Shown: in pieces, positions 49,626 through 61,800 of the stretch
Layout of the letters: each line of letters opens with the position of its first letter
How positions within the stretch are numbered: position 1 is the stretch's first letter
NCBI GenBank assembly: GCA_013400975.1
Contig: WBMZ01004675.1
Span: forward strand, 58,562 to 122,561
Direction of reading: 5' to 3'
Origin: Atrichornis clamosus
Taxonomy: Eukaryota; Chordata; Aves; Passeriformes; Menuridae
Length of the DNA: 64,000 nt
The notes under the pieces: generated by a model
Told to the model about the DNA's origin: nothing
Databases searched by the model: none
The model's input: the letters and a program-made list of their open reading frames with translations, nothing else
Position numbers and translations under genes: made by a program

Positions 49626-51560
49626 GTAGAAAATTGGTATCTTGAATGGCTAAGAAAGACAGAGTTTTCCTTTCATGTATCATTTAATTTTTAATATAAC
49701 ACATTCCTAATGACTGAGCCTAGGACGCACATCAAAACTGACACACAGCACTACTGTCAACTCCAGCACAGGAGGTCTGGTAACCTATGCAAATATTCAC
49801 CCTTTCAGACACAGCAGTAGTGCTGTCCTGAGGAACGGGAATTTTGGATTAATAGGAAAAGGCAAAGTGTTTAAGACCATCCTCTGTTTATGCCTCCAAA
49901 TGCATGATTAAGAAAATAAAATATTTGGGCATATAACACACCCAGAAAATTGGTACACCAGTACATAATGTGGACTAGCCTAGTACAGGGAACATTTAAC
50001 ATATCCCATGGGACAGGAAGTTAACCTGAAATCAATGTTCCTTTTTCGTTTTTTTTCCCCTCACTTTCAGTAAATCACTACTTCAAAAATAGATACTTTT
50101 TCATTAGTGTCCAGAATGCTTTCATATTCCCTTATTGCCATACTTAGAGAGCCAGCAACAGCAATCATGACAGATATTGATGAAATACAATTATCTGGGT
50201 AGAGGAAGGTTTCATATAAAATGTACAGCTTATCTTATTATGCTAAACTTTCACGCTCACCAAATGAAAATGGATCACTTTGTGCTTTAACAACACAGAC
50301 CCAGAAAAACATCTACTGGAAATGTAGGTAATTATCACTGCAAACCTTACAATATGCTGCCTACTTTTGTCATCATCACAACATTTCCCATTTGCCAGCA
50401 ACATATTATGTTCCAGGTGTTCTTTAAAAGCACTAAAGAATCATTTAGACTCCTTATAACTTGATATTCCTGGAGACAGGGATTCCCTTTTCATGAATAT
50501 TGCATAGAACGAAAAAACTGTGAACTATAATCAACATTTGTATCAACCAAACAGACTGGTATATTACCTAAAGCAAAAAAAGCTTCCACTCAGAAGTTAA
50601 ATTCAAAATGACCTTGTGCTTTTTTCAAAAGTGCTTGCAACTGAGGTCATTTGAATAAATTGTGATAGACAGTGCTTCTCTCTGCATAGTTAGAAGGCAA
50701 GTGTAGTACATGAATTACCACAAGTAAGGAAAAACATCCCAACCAGATCAGAGCAAAGAACACTGCTCCATTTCTTTGTAAAATTATGGCAAATATAGTC
50801 TACCAAAATTATGACTTCTAATGAAATAATTTAGGTTTTCAGCAACTTTATTTCACCATCAAGTATGTTCTACACTTTTCAAATCTACATTCATAAATTA
50901 ATCCTGTTCTTTATTGGTCTTTACTATTAACAGTATAAGCATCTGTAACTACATTTCCCCAGCAGACAGATCCCAGCTCCATAGAATATTATGTAGCATT
51001 GTTTAAAAATATATATTATTGTGTGAAAGCTCACTAAATTACTGAGTCAAAAGCAATTAAATGGAAAAGGAGTTGGAACTGTTAGTGAGTGTTTCAATAG
51101 AAATTTAAATATGAAAATTGAAACCAAACTCACTATTTGCTTATGTAAGGAAATTGTTAATTAATTTCAGAAGAAGATTTTCAAAACAGTATTTTTTAAA
51201 ATTCGTTCTTTTGCAAACACACAAGCAACCACTGTCAAATTCTTTTAATATGTTAATAGGACACACTAGTCCTCAATATGTTTCCATAATAGCAGCTTTT
51301 CACTGGAATATTTTGATTGACAGATTCTTATTTTTAAAATCTGCCTCCTTTGGGAGCAGCTTAATGTTAAGATGAAAAATGTTAAGATGAGAAATACACT
51401 TAAGGTTTCAGAATAGGTGGAAAAACTCACAGTTCCGATTAAATGAGAACTGTTTCTAATCCTGTTTTCCACTGTGCCTTAAAGTATCCTATATAAAGAA
51501 TCAAACCCAGCCTGTCCCTTCTGAAACATTTAAAGAAGAGCAGCAAAAGAAAGAGTACAT
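49626..51560. other. Intron sequence adjoining the GRM8 donor
   Basis: AT-rich with no repeats or exons recognised. Confidence 0.55.
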
Positions 51561-51569
51561 GTAACTTAC
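51561..51569 (-). promoter_or_regulatory. Splice donor of the GRM8 exon
   Basis: On the minus strand the exon ends ...TTTAATG and the intron begins GTAAGTTAC, a strong match to the U1 consensus. It splits a Gly codon after its first base (phase 1). Confidence 0.9.
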
Positions 51570-51770
51570 CATTAAAGTTTACTGCCCGGATATAGCTAAG
51601 TAGTTCTTTACCATCAGTTGAGCTCATCCTTGGGCATAGACCAACGTATCCAGGACACAGATCTTTATGCATGTTGTGCAGGGCATAGGCCATGGAATAT
51701 ACTGCATCAATGACAAACTGAACTTTTCCTTCTTGTTCATAGGCTGAATCTCTTGCAATTCTTTCTAATC
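51570..51770 (-). CDS. GRM8: Metabotropic glutamate receptor 8, internal exon (ligand-binding domain)
   Basis: This exon encodes about 67 residues of the extracellular Venus-flytrap domain of a class C GPCR, a presynaptic group III (Gi/o-coupled) glutamate receptor. The minus-strand translation contains [40 protein letters not shown] and [16 protein letters not shown]. The Lys of QEGKVQFV lies 23 residues before the first Cys of [10 protein letters not shown], the same spacing as glutamate-contacting Lys409 and Cys432 in mGluR1. The two Cys are 7 apart, matching the mGluR1 432-439 disulfide. [17 protein letters not shown] and IRAVNFNG favour GRM8 over my recollection of GRM4 (RNVNFSG) and GRM7 (HALHHMNKDLC). 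The acceptor is a pyrimidine tract ending TTCTTCTGTAG (51771 upward); the donor is ATG|GTAAGTTAC (51569-51561). The length, 201 = 3 x 67, has a phase 1 junction at each end and no stop. Paralogue choice rests on remembered motifs. Confidence 0.93.
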
Positions 51771-51795
51771 CTACAGAAGAAAGAGAAAGAGTTTA
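51771..51795 (-). promoter_or_regulatory. Splice acceptor and polypyrimidine tract of the GRM8 exon
   Basis: Read on the minus strand, a CTCTTTCTCTTTCTTCTGTAG tract runs directly into the exon start GATTAGAAAG. The first two exon bases complete a Gly codon begun in the previous exon. A branch point is not obvious by eye. Confidence 0.88.
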
Positions 51796-54700
51796 CTTCG
51801 ATCTGTGTGTGCAGGAGTGTGTACCTGCATGAGCACTCGCAAAAATTCACAGTAGAACATAAATACAGTTGGATTGACAGGTAAAGCCAGGATACATCTA
51901 TCCATCACCTAAATAAACAAGACAAGGGAAAATATGGCCATCTGGTTTTGCCTCTAATCATTGTACACAGTGCCAGGTATGTAAACAGTATGTTGAGTCC
52001 TGGGCTGGGAAAGAAGACAGAACATTTCATTACAAGAAAAAGATATACAGATATATGTATTTCTACAATCCAGTAGAAAAATTCTCTTTCCACCTTATTG
52101 ACTTTCATTCAACAGTTGTGTATTGTTATTTATAGGACGCTTCTAGAGCAGTCTGCCATTCTGTTTTAGATAAATTTAAGGCTATCTTGATTTTTATCCC
52201 TTTCTATTGTTTGATAAACATTATTTAAACATCTCAGGGAAAAAAGCTGACTGCTTGCCAAGTGATGTGACCATCTGTCTCCATATTGAAAAGTGCTTAT
52301 TCTAAGACATTTTCCTGTATATACAAGTGAATTATGCTTCACATTGAGAACCATGTTGTCTGTGCTGTTTTCTACAGGGACATTCACCCTTCAGAGGGAA
52401 TACAGAGCAAATCAATACATTATGTAATTTTTATTCTGCAAGAATTGCTCAAATTCATTATCTGTGTCCAAGTCCAAGGAATCTTTTATATTAATAGGTG
52501 ATTTTACTAAGTGGAAAATTAAAAATAAAGCTCAGGAAAATTATATTTTAAGTAAATAATCAACATGAAATCCCATGTCCTATATAGGAATTCAGATGCT
52601 GATTTCAAAGGCTCAAAATCTTAATTTTTCAGGAAAAAGGGGATCTGCAAATCTTGATGTGAAATTTGACCTGCTGAAATCTACTGTCAAGTTCCTCTTG
52701 CCTTAGTGAACAGAAGAATAAACACCTAGGTTATCTACCAGGTTATCAACTCATTCCGTTTGAAAATAATCCAGTCATTTAAGATTACTTAGAAATGAGA
52801 CAGAAGTTTATGTATAATTAAGAAAATATATCCCTCTCTATCTTATCTTTAATGTTTCTTTTTTATATCTAAACACAGGCTTTTATCACTTCAGTATATC
52901 AATCCTGCTGAATCCAAGTTTTTAAAAGTACATTGATTATGCCTGAAAATATACTGTACACAAGATCTTTCTTTAGATAAAGTATGCAAGCCTATATGAC
53001 ATGGGAAAAAAGCCAGTGAGTATACTCAGAAGCCTTTCTTCTGTTTGTCTGCTGCACTTCAGTACCCCAATCTTGCATTACACTGATAACATATGAACAA
53101 ATCTGTAATCTGAGAAGCAGTAGCGGTTTGTGCTTTAAACACCCCCGAGCACTGAAAACGATAGATAGCCTTGAAAAATCATGGTGTGCTTTTATTTCTC
53201 CTCGGGGATTAGTTAAAAAAAATAATATCACTACTTCTTGAAAAGCTACAAACCATTTGGAGAGGAAGGCAGAGATCATTTTTGTGGTTTGTACAAGTAA
53301 CTTTACAGACACTTTTAAAGACATTTATGAATGGCAAATAATTAGTAAATAGCGTGACTCTACTGCAAATAAATAAACAGGAAAACCTTTCCTTGAACAT
53401 GCTGAAAATTACACAATTAGTTGCAGTGCATTGCCCAGACATAAAAGAAGACATGAAAGATGGAAGACACAAAGCTTAATTAGTTTACACATGTATAAAC
53501 TTATTTCATTTGAGAACTACCTTCCAACATCAAATGATAGGTAGGGCTCATGCTCTCCACTTTAATTGTTCCTGCCTTGTTAAGGACTGTGGGACAAGCG
53601 AAGGACAGGGTTTGCAGAACTGTTGCAGACACAGCAGTCAATATCCTGTATGAGCTCCCAGAGCTCCCACACCTTCTAAACTGGATGGTCAGGACAGGAG
53701 GAGCTTGGAGGACATCCACTTTTATTGCCAAGTATAATTCCCATCATATATATGGATAAATGTGTATGTTGAGGAGTGGGGGCTGGTGAGAAGAGAGGGG
53801 AATCATTTTCTGTAATAAACTCTAAGTCCTAAAACACTTAAAGTTGCGAACACTTAACCAAGTATATTGTACTAAGTGATACAGATTTTAAAAGGGGAAA
53901 AAAACACAGTTTTACTCTCCCCTTTGTTATACTGTAGTTTAAATGATTATAAAACATTTTTGCATAAACTTCTTCTATGGCATAAGATTTTACCTTTACT
54001 CTTCGCAGATATGTGACTATAAACTAGTTTATCACATAAATTACAGAGGAAAAAGCTCATTTATTGGGACTGAATGTGTTTCCATACATAAAAACTGGTA
54101 AGAAACATCACAGAATTATCACTTTTAAACCAGTCAAACACAGAAGGCAGTAGACAAGAGGAGTCTCTGTCCTTTGCATAACTAAAAACACAGCAAATTG
54201 GATTATGTGCTCTTTCTTCTTGGGGTTTTTTAAAATTTTCTCTTTCTAGAATTCTCAAACATCTAAACTAACAATTTATAAATATTACAAGAACTCATCA
54301 ACTTAAATTACACTACACTGCCCTAAATAAATGTTAATGTAGAGCAATAAAATGATGCATATTTCCTAAGCCATAAATATGGTCAGCTCCTACAGATATA
54401 ATATTACTTGATTGGAAGACATGATTATAATTTTCCTTCAGACTTGTATGCCAAGTAACAACTGTTTCATTTATAGCTTGACTCTCAGTTCTACGAGGCA
54501 TGTTTCTACACTCATTGGTGTCTTGAAAAAACATAACAATGTGTATCTCATAAAATAAATGTTTTAATGCTTTCTTAATGATCACAGCAATTTCTCATCT
54601 CACTGTTTTTTCTCTGGAAAAATTGGTTAGGTTGTGTCATTATCAAAAAGCATGAGGTGCTCCCAATTCTCGAACCTGCACTTCTCAGACCCGTGGTCTG

Positions 54701-55421
54701 ACAGTGTGTCAAGAACTGAGACAAGAACTGGGATCCCACCATCCCTCTCTATTCTGATCTCCAGACAACAAAAATCCAGGGGAATGTTCCAGTGTATTCC
54801 AGTAGGTCTCCCAATCCAATTGTTGAGAAGTGCAAACCTGACATCAGCAGGATGTCAAGACTTTCCCCAGCCAATGAAGAAAGTGCATAGACACAAGTAC
54901 TGATGTTATCATCTTGGGATAGAGAAGATCTAGGAGAGTGATGGCACTAGCCCAGGAAATGTATCAGCTATTCCTGGATCCATCCATTTGAAATGTCTTT
55001 TGGGAACCCTAAAGTGAGCCATAGGAATGATCCTATAAAGCCTGTAAATGTGAAAGAGATGCTACAGGTACTCTTGCACTTCCTGAGCAAGAGTGACAAG
55101 CTGGGCTGTTGCTGGAGGTGTTGCCTCCATACCTGCTCGTCATTCCCCCTTTTCATCCTGTATTTCTTGTGGTGCAGGAAAAATTGTGTGTTCTGCTCAA
55201 GATGGTGTAACTCAGCTATGACAGGGAAAGACATGGAGCATAACAGAAGGAAGGTGAGACATGGATTAGGTGGATAGGGGTGTGACTGGGGCTACTAGTC
55301 TGATGCGGAAGAAGGTGAAACAGGTGATATTGTCAATTCCATGGGTATGAATTGGGAATCGAGAGATTTCAGGGAACATAATCAAGATAAATTAGGCCTC
55401 TACCACAATAAATTTAAATTT

Positions 55422-55494
55422 ATTGTTTGTATGTATTTTGTTTGTATGTATATTAAATTGTTGTATGTATTATTGTTTGTATGTATGTTAAATG
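55422..55494. repeat. (TTGTATGTAT)-like tandem repeat
   Basis: Repeated TTGTTTGTATGTAT, TTGTATGTAT and TTGTTTGTATGTATG units in an AT-rich setting. Confidence 0.82.
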
Positions 55495-58319
55495 TATTTA
55501 AAGCATACAGTAAGTAAATAATGATTAATGTAAAATAGCTAAGGTAATGAATTCATACCTGTGAGAGAGAAACATCTTAAACAATCAAAACTAAAATTGT
55601 TGATCTCACCAACAGGGGAATAATCTGCTAGGTGATAAATGTTGAATAATTCATCCTAGTTTTAGAAAACCTGTTCTTAATGATAATCTTAAAGTACATG
55701 TAGAATCAACTTTTGTGTACATATAAGTCCATGACAATAGGAAAACTTCAGAGCAAAGTTCCTAGAGATTTTTCTCTTAAGAAGATAAAAAATTCTAAAT
55801 AAGGCAAATAGATATACCTGTTTTGTAACTTGTGACATAAAGGGAAAACAATACCTGTTTATATAGCTGCCCTGTTTCTGGAAATCACTAGTTCTCCTAA
55901 CATTTCAGAGCAATCCCATTCCTTCTGTCTCACAAATTTTTCTGTTTCCATTTAGCAGTATTGAAAGCAATTTATGTAAAAATACATCCTACAGTATCTC
56001 TCATGACTATTTCGATATTTTTTAGATTCCATCCCCTATACGCAGTTCCAATCTTCATTTATGTTACTTGAAGACAAAAGGCTGAAATCAAGGACCTTGT
56101 ACACAACAGCTGGTTAGAGCTTCAAATTGGAACAGCACCAATGGTGATGACGCAGGGTTTGAGAAAGGTTTCGGGCACTAGAGAGCTTTGGGAGGCAGGA
56201 GAAGGGCTCCAGAGTGTAGAGGAGCAGACATAGCTGGTTTGGGGATGCAGTGCGTATGGGAACAGGATCTTAATACTGACAAAATAATCATCAAAACTTC
56301 ATGTTCCAAGGTTAGAAAAATACTGCAAACAAGACAGTATGAACACATAGCTAGAGCTCCTTATAGGAAATAGGATGCTTCAAGGTGTTGTCTCCTAACC
56401 TCTAGTCAATGGCCCATTTTTTTTTAAATCAATTTCCTTAATTCTTGGGGTTTTTGATGTCTGGAACTGATTGCAACAAAAGTGGCCAGTTCACTTATCA
56501 TTCTCAGTTCAAATACTGGCTCACTGTAAGCCTTCCTCCATTGTAATGAGACACTAGTTCTCAAAATGTTATCAAAATCAAAGTTAAAAACTCAGAAAAC
56601 TTCCAACATTCCTCTCTGGAAACTCTCCGATAGAAATTATAGAAATGTTCTGTTTTAAAACTCTCCCTTTCACTTGTTGCAATGTGTCATAGTCTTTCAC
56701 TTAGAATGGAAATAACTTTTTCGTCATCATCTGTTACAGCTAGATCTTTTGTTTTGCTAACCTAAAAAGGTTACACTTGTGATTTTTCTGTGTGGTTATT
56801 GATACATCTAGTGATGGAATAATATTAGTGGATCAATAATAGAAATGCTTTAAAAACTCAACTGCCAACTATAGATTAACCTTATACTATTTTAAACCAC
56901 TTATTTCTATGTTGGCTATTGTTTGATTTATGTGTCTTACTGTTAAGGTTGGCAACCTTGGTCAAAATCAGTATTTATCAGGAAAAAAAGATTTAAAAAC
57001 CCCAGAACAAAACAACACATCAGACTGGCATGTCTTGTCGTTGAGTCAGTGAGAACAGCTGGCTTAGCAGTGACAAGGAGGGCCAAGGATCTCCTAACTG
57101 AGGATTTGTCACTGGCAAGGAAAGATCCTTTACCTAGAGCCGGTATTCCTGTCTCCTTTGCACAATCCCATCCACTCTTCCATGACCTTGTCCCCTAGCA
57201 TATGTGCTGAGTAACAAATATTTTATGGACTGTGCTTTTAAATAAGGCAAGAAATCTTTCTGGGATAATGGTGGGAGGACAAGTAATGCGTAAGAAGGGA
57301 GAAAAAATTACAATAAAAATTATTGTGAAAATGGTAACAAGCAAAATGGTTTCTCATGAACAGCTTCTATTCCATTTGCTTCCATTTACTTGCCTTTTTT
57401 GTATATGCTTGTGCAGAATTAAGACAGTTGGTCCATTGTTGAAACAGTTGGGGTATTTTTCCAAACTTCTGTTTTGACAAGTCTGGATTTTGGATATCTA
57501 GTAATACTTTTTCAGTTCATAGCTGCAATTCACATTTTTTACTCACTGCTAAATTATTTATCCCCATTATTTAGCTCTCAAAACAGTTTTACTTGAGCTG
57601 CACTTGGAAGCAAACAAAGTCAAAGACAAATATCATGTTGTAATTTTTTTTTTTGTGGGCCAAGCCCAATCACAACTGAAACACCGTAATTTGTGTTTTC
57701 CCACTCTTCAGCTCAGGCATGATAATCCTCTATTTGTCAGAATTGTTTAGAACTTCCCACCTTTGCAGCAACAGTTTTTTCCACAGAAAGCTGGCATCTG
57801 TAACTAAGCCATTTCAGCAGTCTCAGTGGGGAAGCATCAGGAGCATATGTTGCTCCCATTGAAATCTTCCTGATTATTCAGCTGTTTTCCTCATATATTA
57901 TATAGTTTTCTCTCTCTGAACAAATAATGCAGATCATCATCTTCTGTTACCCAAACTTAGGGGTATGATATACTTTTATGGTGGGGGAGTTGAGTTTTCC
58001 AAAAGCAGCATGGTAAGAGCGAGCTGGTTTTGTGCATGGGTTAGATTGCAGGGAGCATCACAAAACCCACGGCTCCTCTGTAATAGTATGGTGTCAGTTC
58101 GGAAGCACTTCAGAGAGGAAGCCAAGGATTATATCAATTTGCTCAGCCATTCCAAAAAGAAAATTGAGAATGTAGAAGCAGCAACAGTGAAATGAAGCAG
58201 TTTAACTGTCTACTGGTTTTGAGCAACTGATGGATGCGGGTTTGTGATTTAGTGAATTGTTTTACAGTAATTTAATAGTATAATAGTAATTATTTGGGAG
58301 TTATGCCTCTTTATACCCA

Positions 58320-58380
58320 CTCACAAAAAAATCAAAAACACCAAAAACCAACAAAGCAAAATTAAATAAACCTACAAGAC
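58320..58380. repeat. A/C-rich low-complexity tract
   Basis: CAAAAACACCAAAAACCAAC-type sequence, a short version of the tract at 31.5 kb. Confidence 0.6.
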
Positions 58381-58793
58381 AGCAAGACCAGTTAGCAAAA
58401 GTCTAAGAAACAGTTTTTCAATCCCTAGAACAATACAGATATTAAAAAAAAACTATCTATTCAGAACTAGACTGAAACCTCACATCTTGTAAGCACATTT
58501 AAAATAGAAATGAGCAAAAAAAAAAATTTCACATTAAGTGCATATGCCTCAATAATTTTCACTTTAACACCACCATAAATGAAAAACTAACTTTTTTGTT
58601 GGCCTGAGTCTGTAACTGAAGCATCTGAAAAATTCATGCCCTACCCACAAGCACTTTTCATTGGAATTACCATAACATTTTTCCTGACTTTCACAGTAAA
58701 TCAGACACTTGTTTCAGCAAAACACTTCTAATGAATGCCCAATAATATAGATCAAATTGGAATTAAACTACTATCATAGTTATATTTGAGTGT

Positions 58794-58837
58794 TTTATTC
58801 CTATTACTATTTCTGACAATTTATTCCTATTACTATT
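58794..58837. repeat. 26-bp direct repeat, about 1.7 copies
   Basis: TTTATTCCTATTACTATT occurs at 58794-58811 and again at 58820-58837, with similarity extending a few bases into the following CTGA. Confidence 0.85.
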
Positions 58838-61800
58838 GCTGAGTTTTAAGAAAGCAAACTAAGGTGGCTTTGCTAATAAAAGATTCTCTATTTCCTTATA
58901 TCTGTACTTTGAGAGTCCCTAACAACAGTTTAAATATTACTATCTGAGTGAAAAACTTTCCTTATTCTAATCAATGCTTTCATATTGCTTAATTATAGCT
59001 CCTTGAAACAGTGTATAGAGTCAGGGAATACAGGTGCTCAAAGTTCTCATACATTTAAAAACCAAGTCTGCTACATCTAACAGTGACAGTATTGTGTAAA
59101 TTATCTTGCCGAGCCAAGATTTCCTATGGTGTATATGTTAAGCTAAACACTAATGACTGCATTAAAATAACAAGGAGACACCATGCGATATGTTTTCTGC
59201 CAACCACACTAAGAACCATGCATTTAAAAGAAAATTTGTAAAAAAATATACTGGGATAAGCAGTGTTTCTTTCATGCACACAACTAGCCAGTATCAATGG
59301 AATTGCCCATGTTGGAACACATCTAGTATGAACAAAACTTGAAACTGGGTATAACATTTTCAAAAGTTATATTTCCTTGTTATAAACAGATTGCAGTTTT
59401 GAAACTGCAGGCAAAGCATTATTAATCCTACTGCCAGAAGACTCTTGACCTCTAAATGTGGTGCTCTGGTAGAGATCTGTTCACCTATACTGGTTCACTT
59501 TCTGGCTACAATATGTCTGACAACCTGAGAGTAGAAAATACCTGCAGAAAAAAGCAAAGATACTTCGGAAGTTTAAATAAAAGGGAGTGAGGCTATTTCA
59601 TTATGAAGCAAGGATCCACAGTAATTAATAAATCTGACATCACAACAGGTTTCATTAGATTTTGTACAGGTTTTAAGCCAGAGAGCAAACCACACTCAAC
59701 TTTTGCAAAGATTTCTATATAATAATTCCATGTATTTTGAAAGTTTCCTAAATATTCACGTGCTCATTTAAATCTCACTCAATTCCCCTCTTGCTTCTTC
59801 TGTTTTTATTTTAGAAAAAACACTGAAATCAGAGACTTGCATTGCAGTTTTGCTCAAGTCTTATACTTCTGCAAATTTTGTACCATACATCACTTAGAGA
59901 TATTAGTGATCCACTGTCTCTTTCACTCCTCTATATTTTAAGTTTTACATATTTGTATATTAAATTTAAGCAGTTGATTCTTCTTATAATAGCATTGCAC
60001 TTTTTAAAATCTTCTAAATATATTTATTTTTCTTCATTTGTAAAAATAAAAGTTGAATGCACAAGATAAAGTTGTATATTTGTCAGATTTAAGATTTTAT
60101 TTTACATATATCAGTATATACTAACACATGAAACTATGTTTCAAATCTAAAACCATGAGTTTTACCACTAACATTCCTTAAATTCTAAGCAAAAATAGGT
60201 AATTTCAGCCTCAAAATTTGTCAGCTTGATTTGTGAATAAGAAAAGTTGTTTTACTGATTTTTCACCAAAGCAAAACAGTTCAGGAAAAGTATTTTAATA
60301 TCTTATAAAAAGAGATGCATTTTTCATAATTAAACCATGTCAAAAGTTTTAGATGAGCTTTCTAACAAAATAACGTGAAGATAAAGGAGAAAACTTGCTT
60401 ACTGTGTGCTAACACAAAGATCTAAGGGCTACCTTAGCAAAACCATTTTAAATGCTCTTCAAACTTTAGGTGTTTTATTATTGTCTCAGAATACCGACAA
60501 TATTAGTGTTAGCACAAACAGACAACCAAATATTTTGCGGAATATCTCAATTTTAAAACAAATTATATCTCAAGATAAGTATGTAGATAGAACCTATATT
60601 TTCTAACACAAATTTTCCATGGGAATTTCTAACTATGGAAGAAATTGCTAGTGTACTAGTCCAGGCAAATAAGTGAAGATAACTGATACCATTTTAAAAC
60701 CCCACAGACTGCAAGCAATTCTAATGCAGACTTCAGTGCATAACTCCGAAGCCTATAGCAATGTTTATCAACAAGAGGAAAGATTCCGTACAAGCAACTG
60801 AATTTATTCATTGTCTGTTAGCATTTAAACTCAGAGGAGCTTCAGCACATAACAGCAGTATGCATAAAAATCCTTTCCTCTGCTTATTGACCATGAGAGC
60901 TTTTAAGTTTAAGCTTCAGACGAGAAACTCAAGGGATTTTTGTCCTCAGGAGTATTATTTTTAGTTACAAACTTGATTGACGTCATGTTTTAGAAAGGCT
61001 TTTCTTACAATTAGAAAGCACTTCTTGGAAGTATATACAGACAAAGAGGTATCCAAACCCATCACTTTCTGAAGCACTTGTGACCACTATTTTTTATGGG
61101 TCTATTTGGACACTAAAGAGTAAAATTCATCAAGTCTTCACCAAAAATATTGCAACATCTAAACTAGTCATAATAACTACTACTGACCAGAGGTTTAAGT
61201 ATTTTTCTTTAGTTTACTTCGAAGCTCCAAAAGAGCAGAACAATGCAGGTTGCAAAGAGTTCATAGCCAGTTACTTACCAAAGTATCAGTTTGATATGTT
61301 TTTGTGTCCTTTTCATCAGTTACAGATACTTGTTACTAATTCTTCTGTAGAAAGTCAAGGCCTCTTCAGTTGAGCCAATGGAAGGACCTTTATATAAGTT
61401 GGGTTTTTTTTAATATCAGAATGTTGGGCTGAATTATCATGAGGATGATGTGGGCTGGATGTCTGTTCTGGCTTGACTGGAAGTCTGCAAGCTAAGGGGC
61501 AGCAATCAGGGCCATTTCTGCAATGAATATTTTATAACTTTTTAATGCTGAGAATTTAAAAATAGGTTTGGAATGTGCTGCGAATTCCCACTCAGACTAA
61601 GTGTTTTGATGTCATGATTCACACAAAGTACTGAATGACTTTGGTTGCTGCTGGAAAGGAGCTCTCATCAGCTCAGTGTATTTGCAGTTACTTGCTGGGG
61701 TAGGATGTATCTCATGCAGCTTTAGTGACCTAACAGTTAATTGTCGAACCTATAGAAAAGTTTTTTTGTTTCCAAAGAAAACACTCACCCTCTTCAAAAA

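Larger units (their letters stand above)
1..51560 (-). other. GRM8: GRM8 intron downstream of the exon (partial)
   Basis: This is inferred from the splice donor at 51561-51569. The sequence is AT-rich and dominated by unique non-coding DNA interrupted by CR1 fragments, two solo LTRs and microsatellites. The next GRM8 exon should begin with the SAGTPV-type segment that follows NFNG; I did not find it, so it probably lies beyond the left edge. An intron above 50 kb fits the large gene size known for vertebrate GRM8. A separate gene nested in the intron, such as the frame at 3349-3716, cannot be excluded. Confidence 0.65.
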
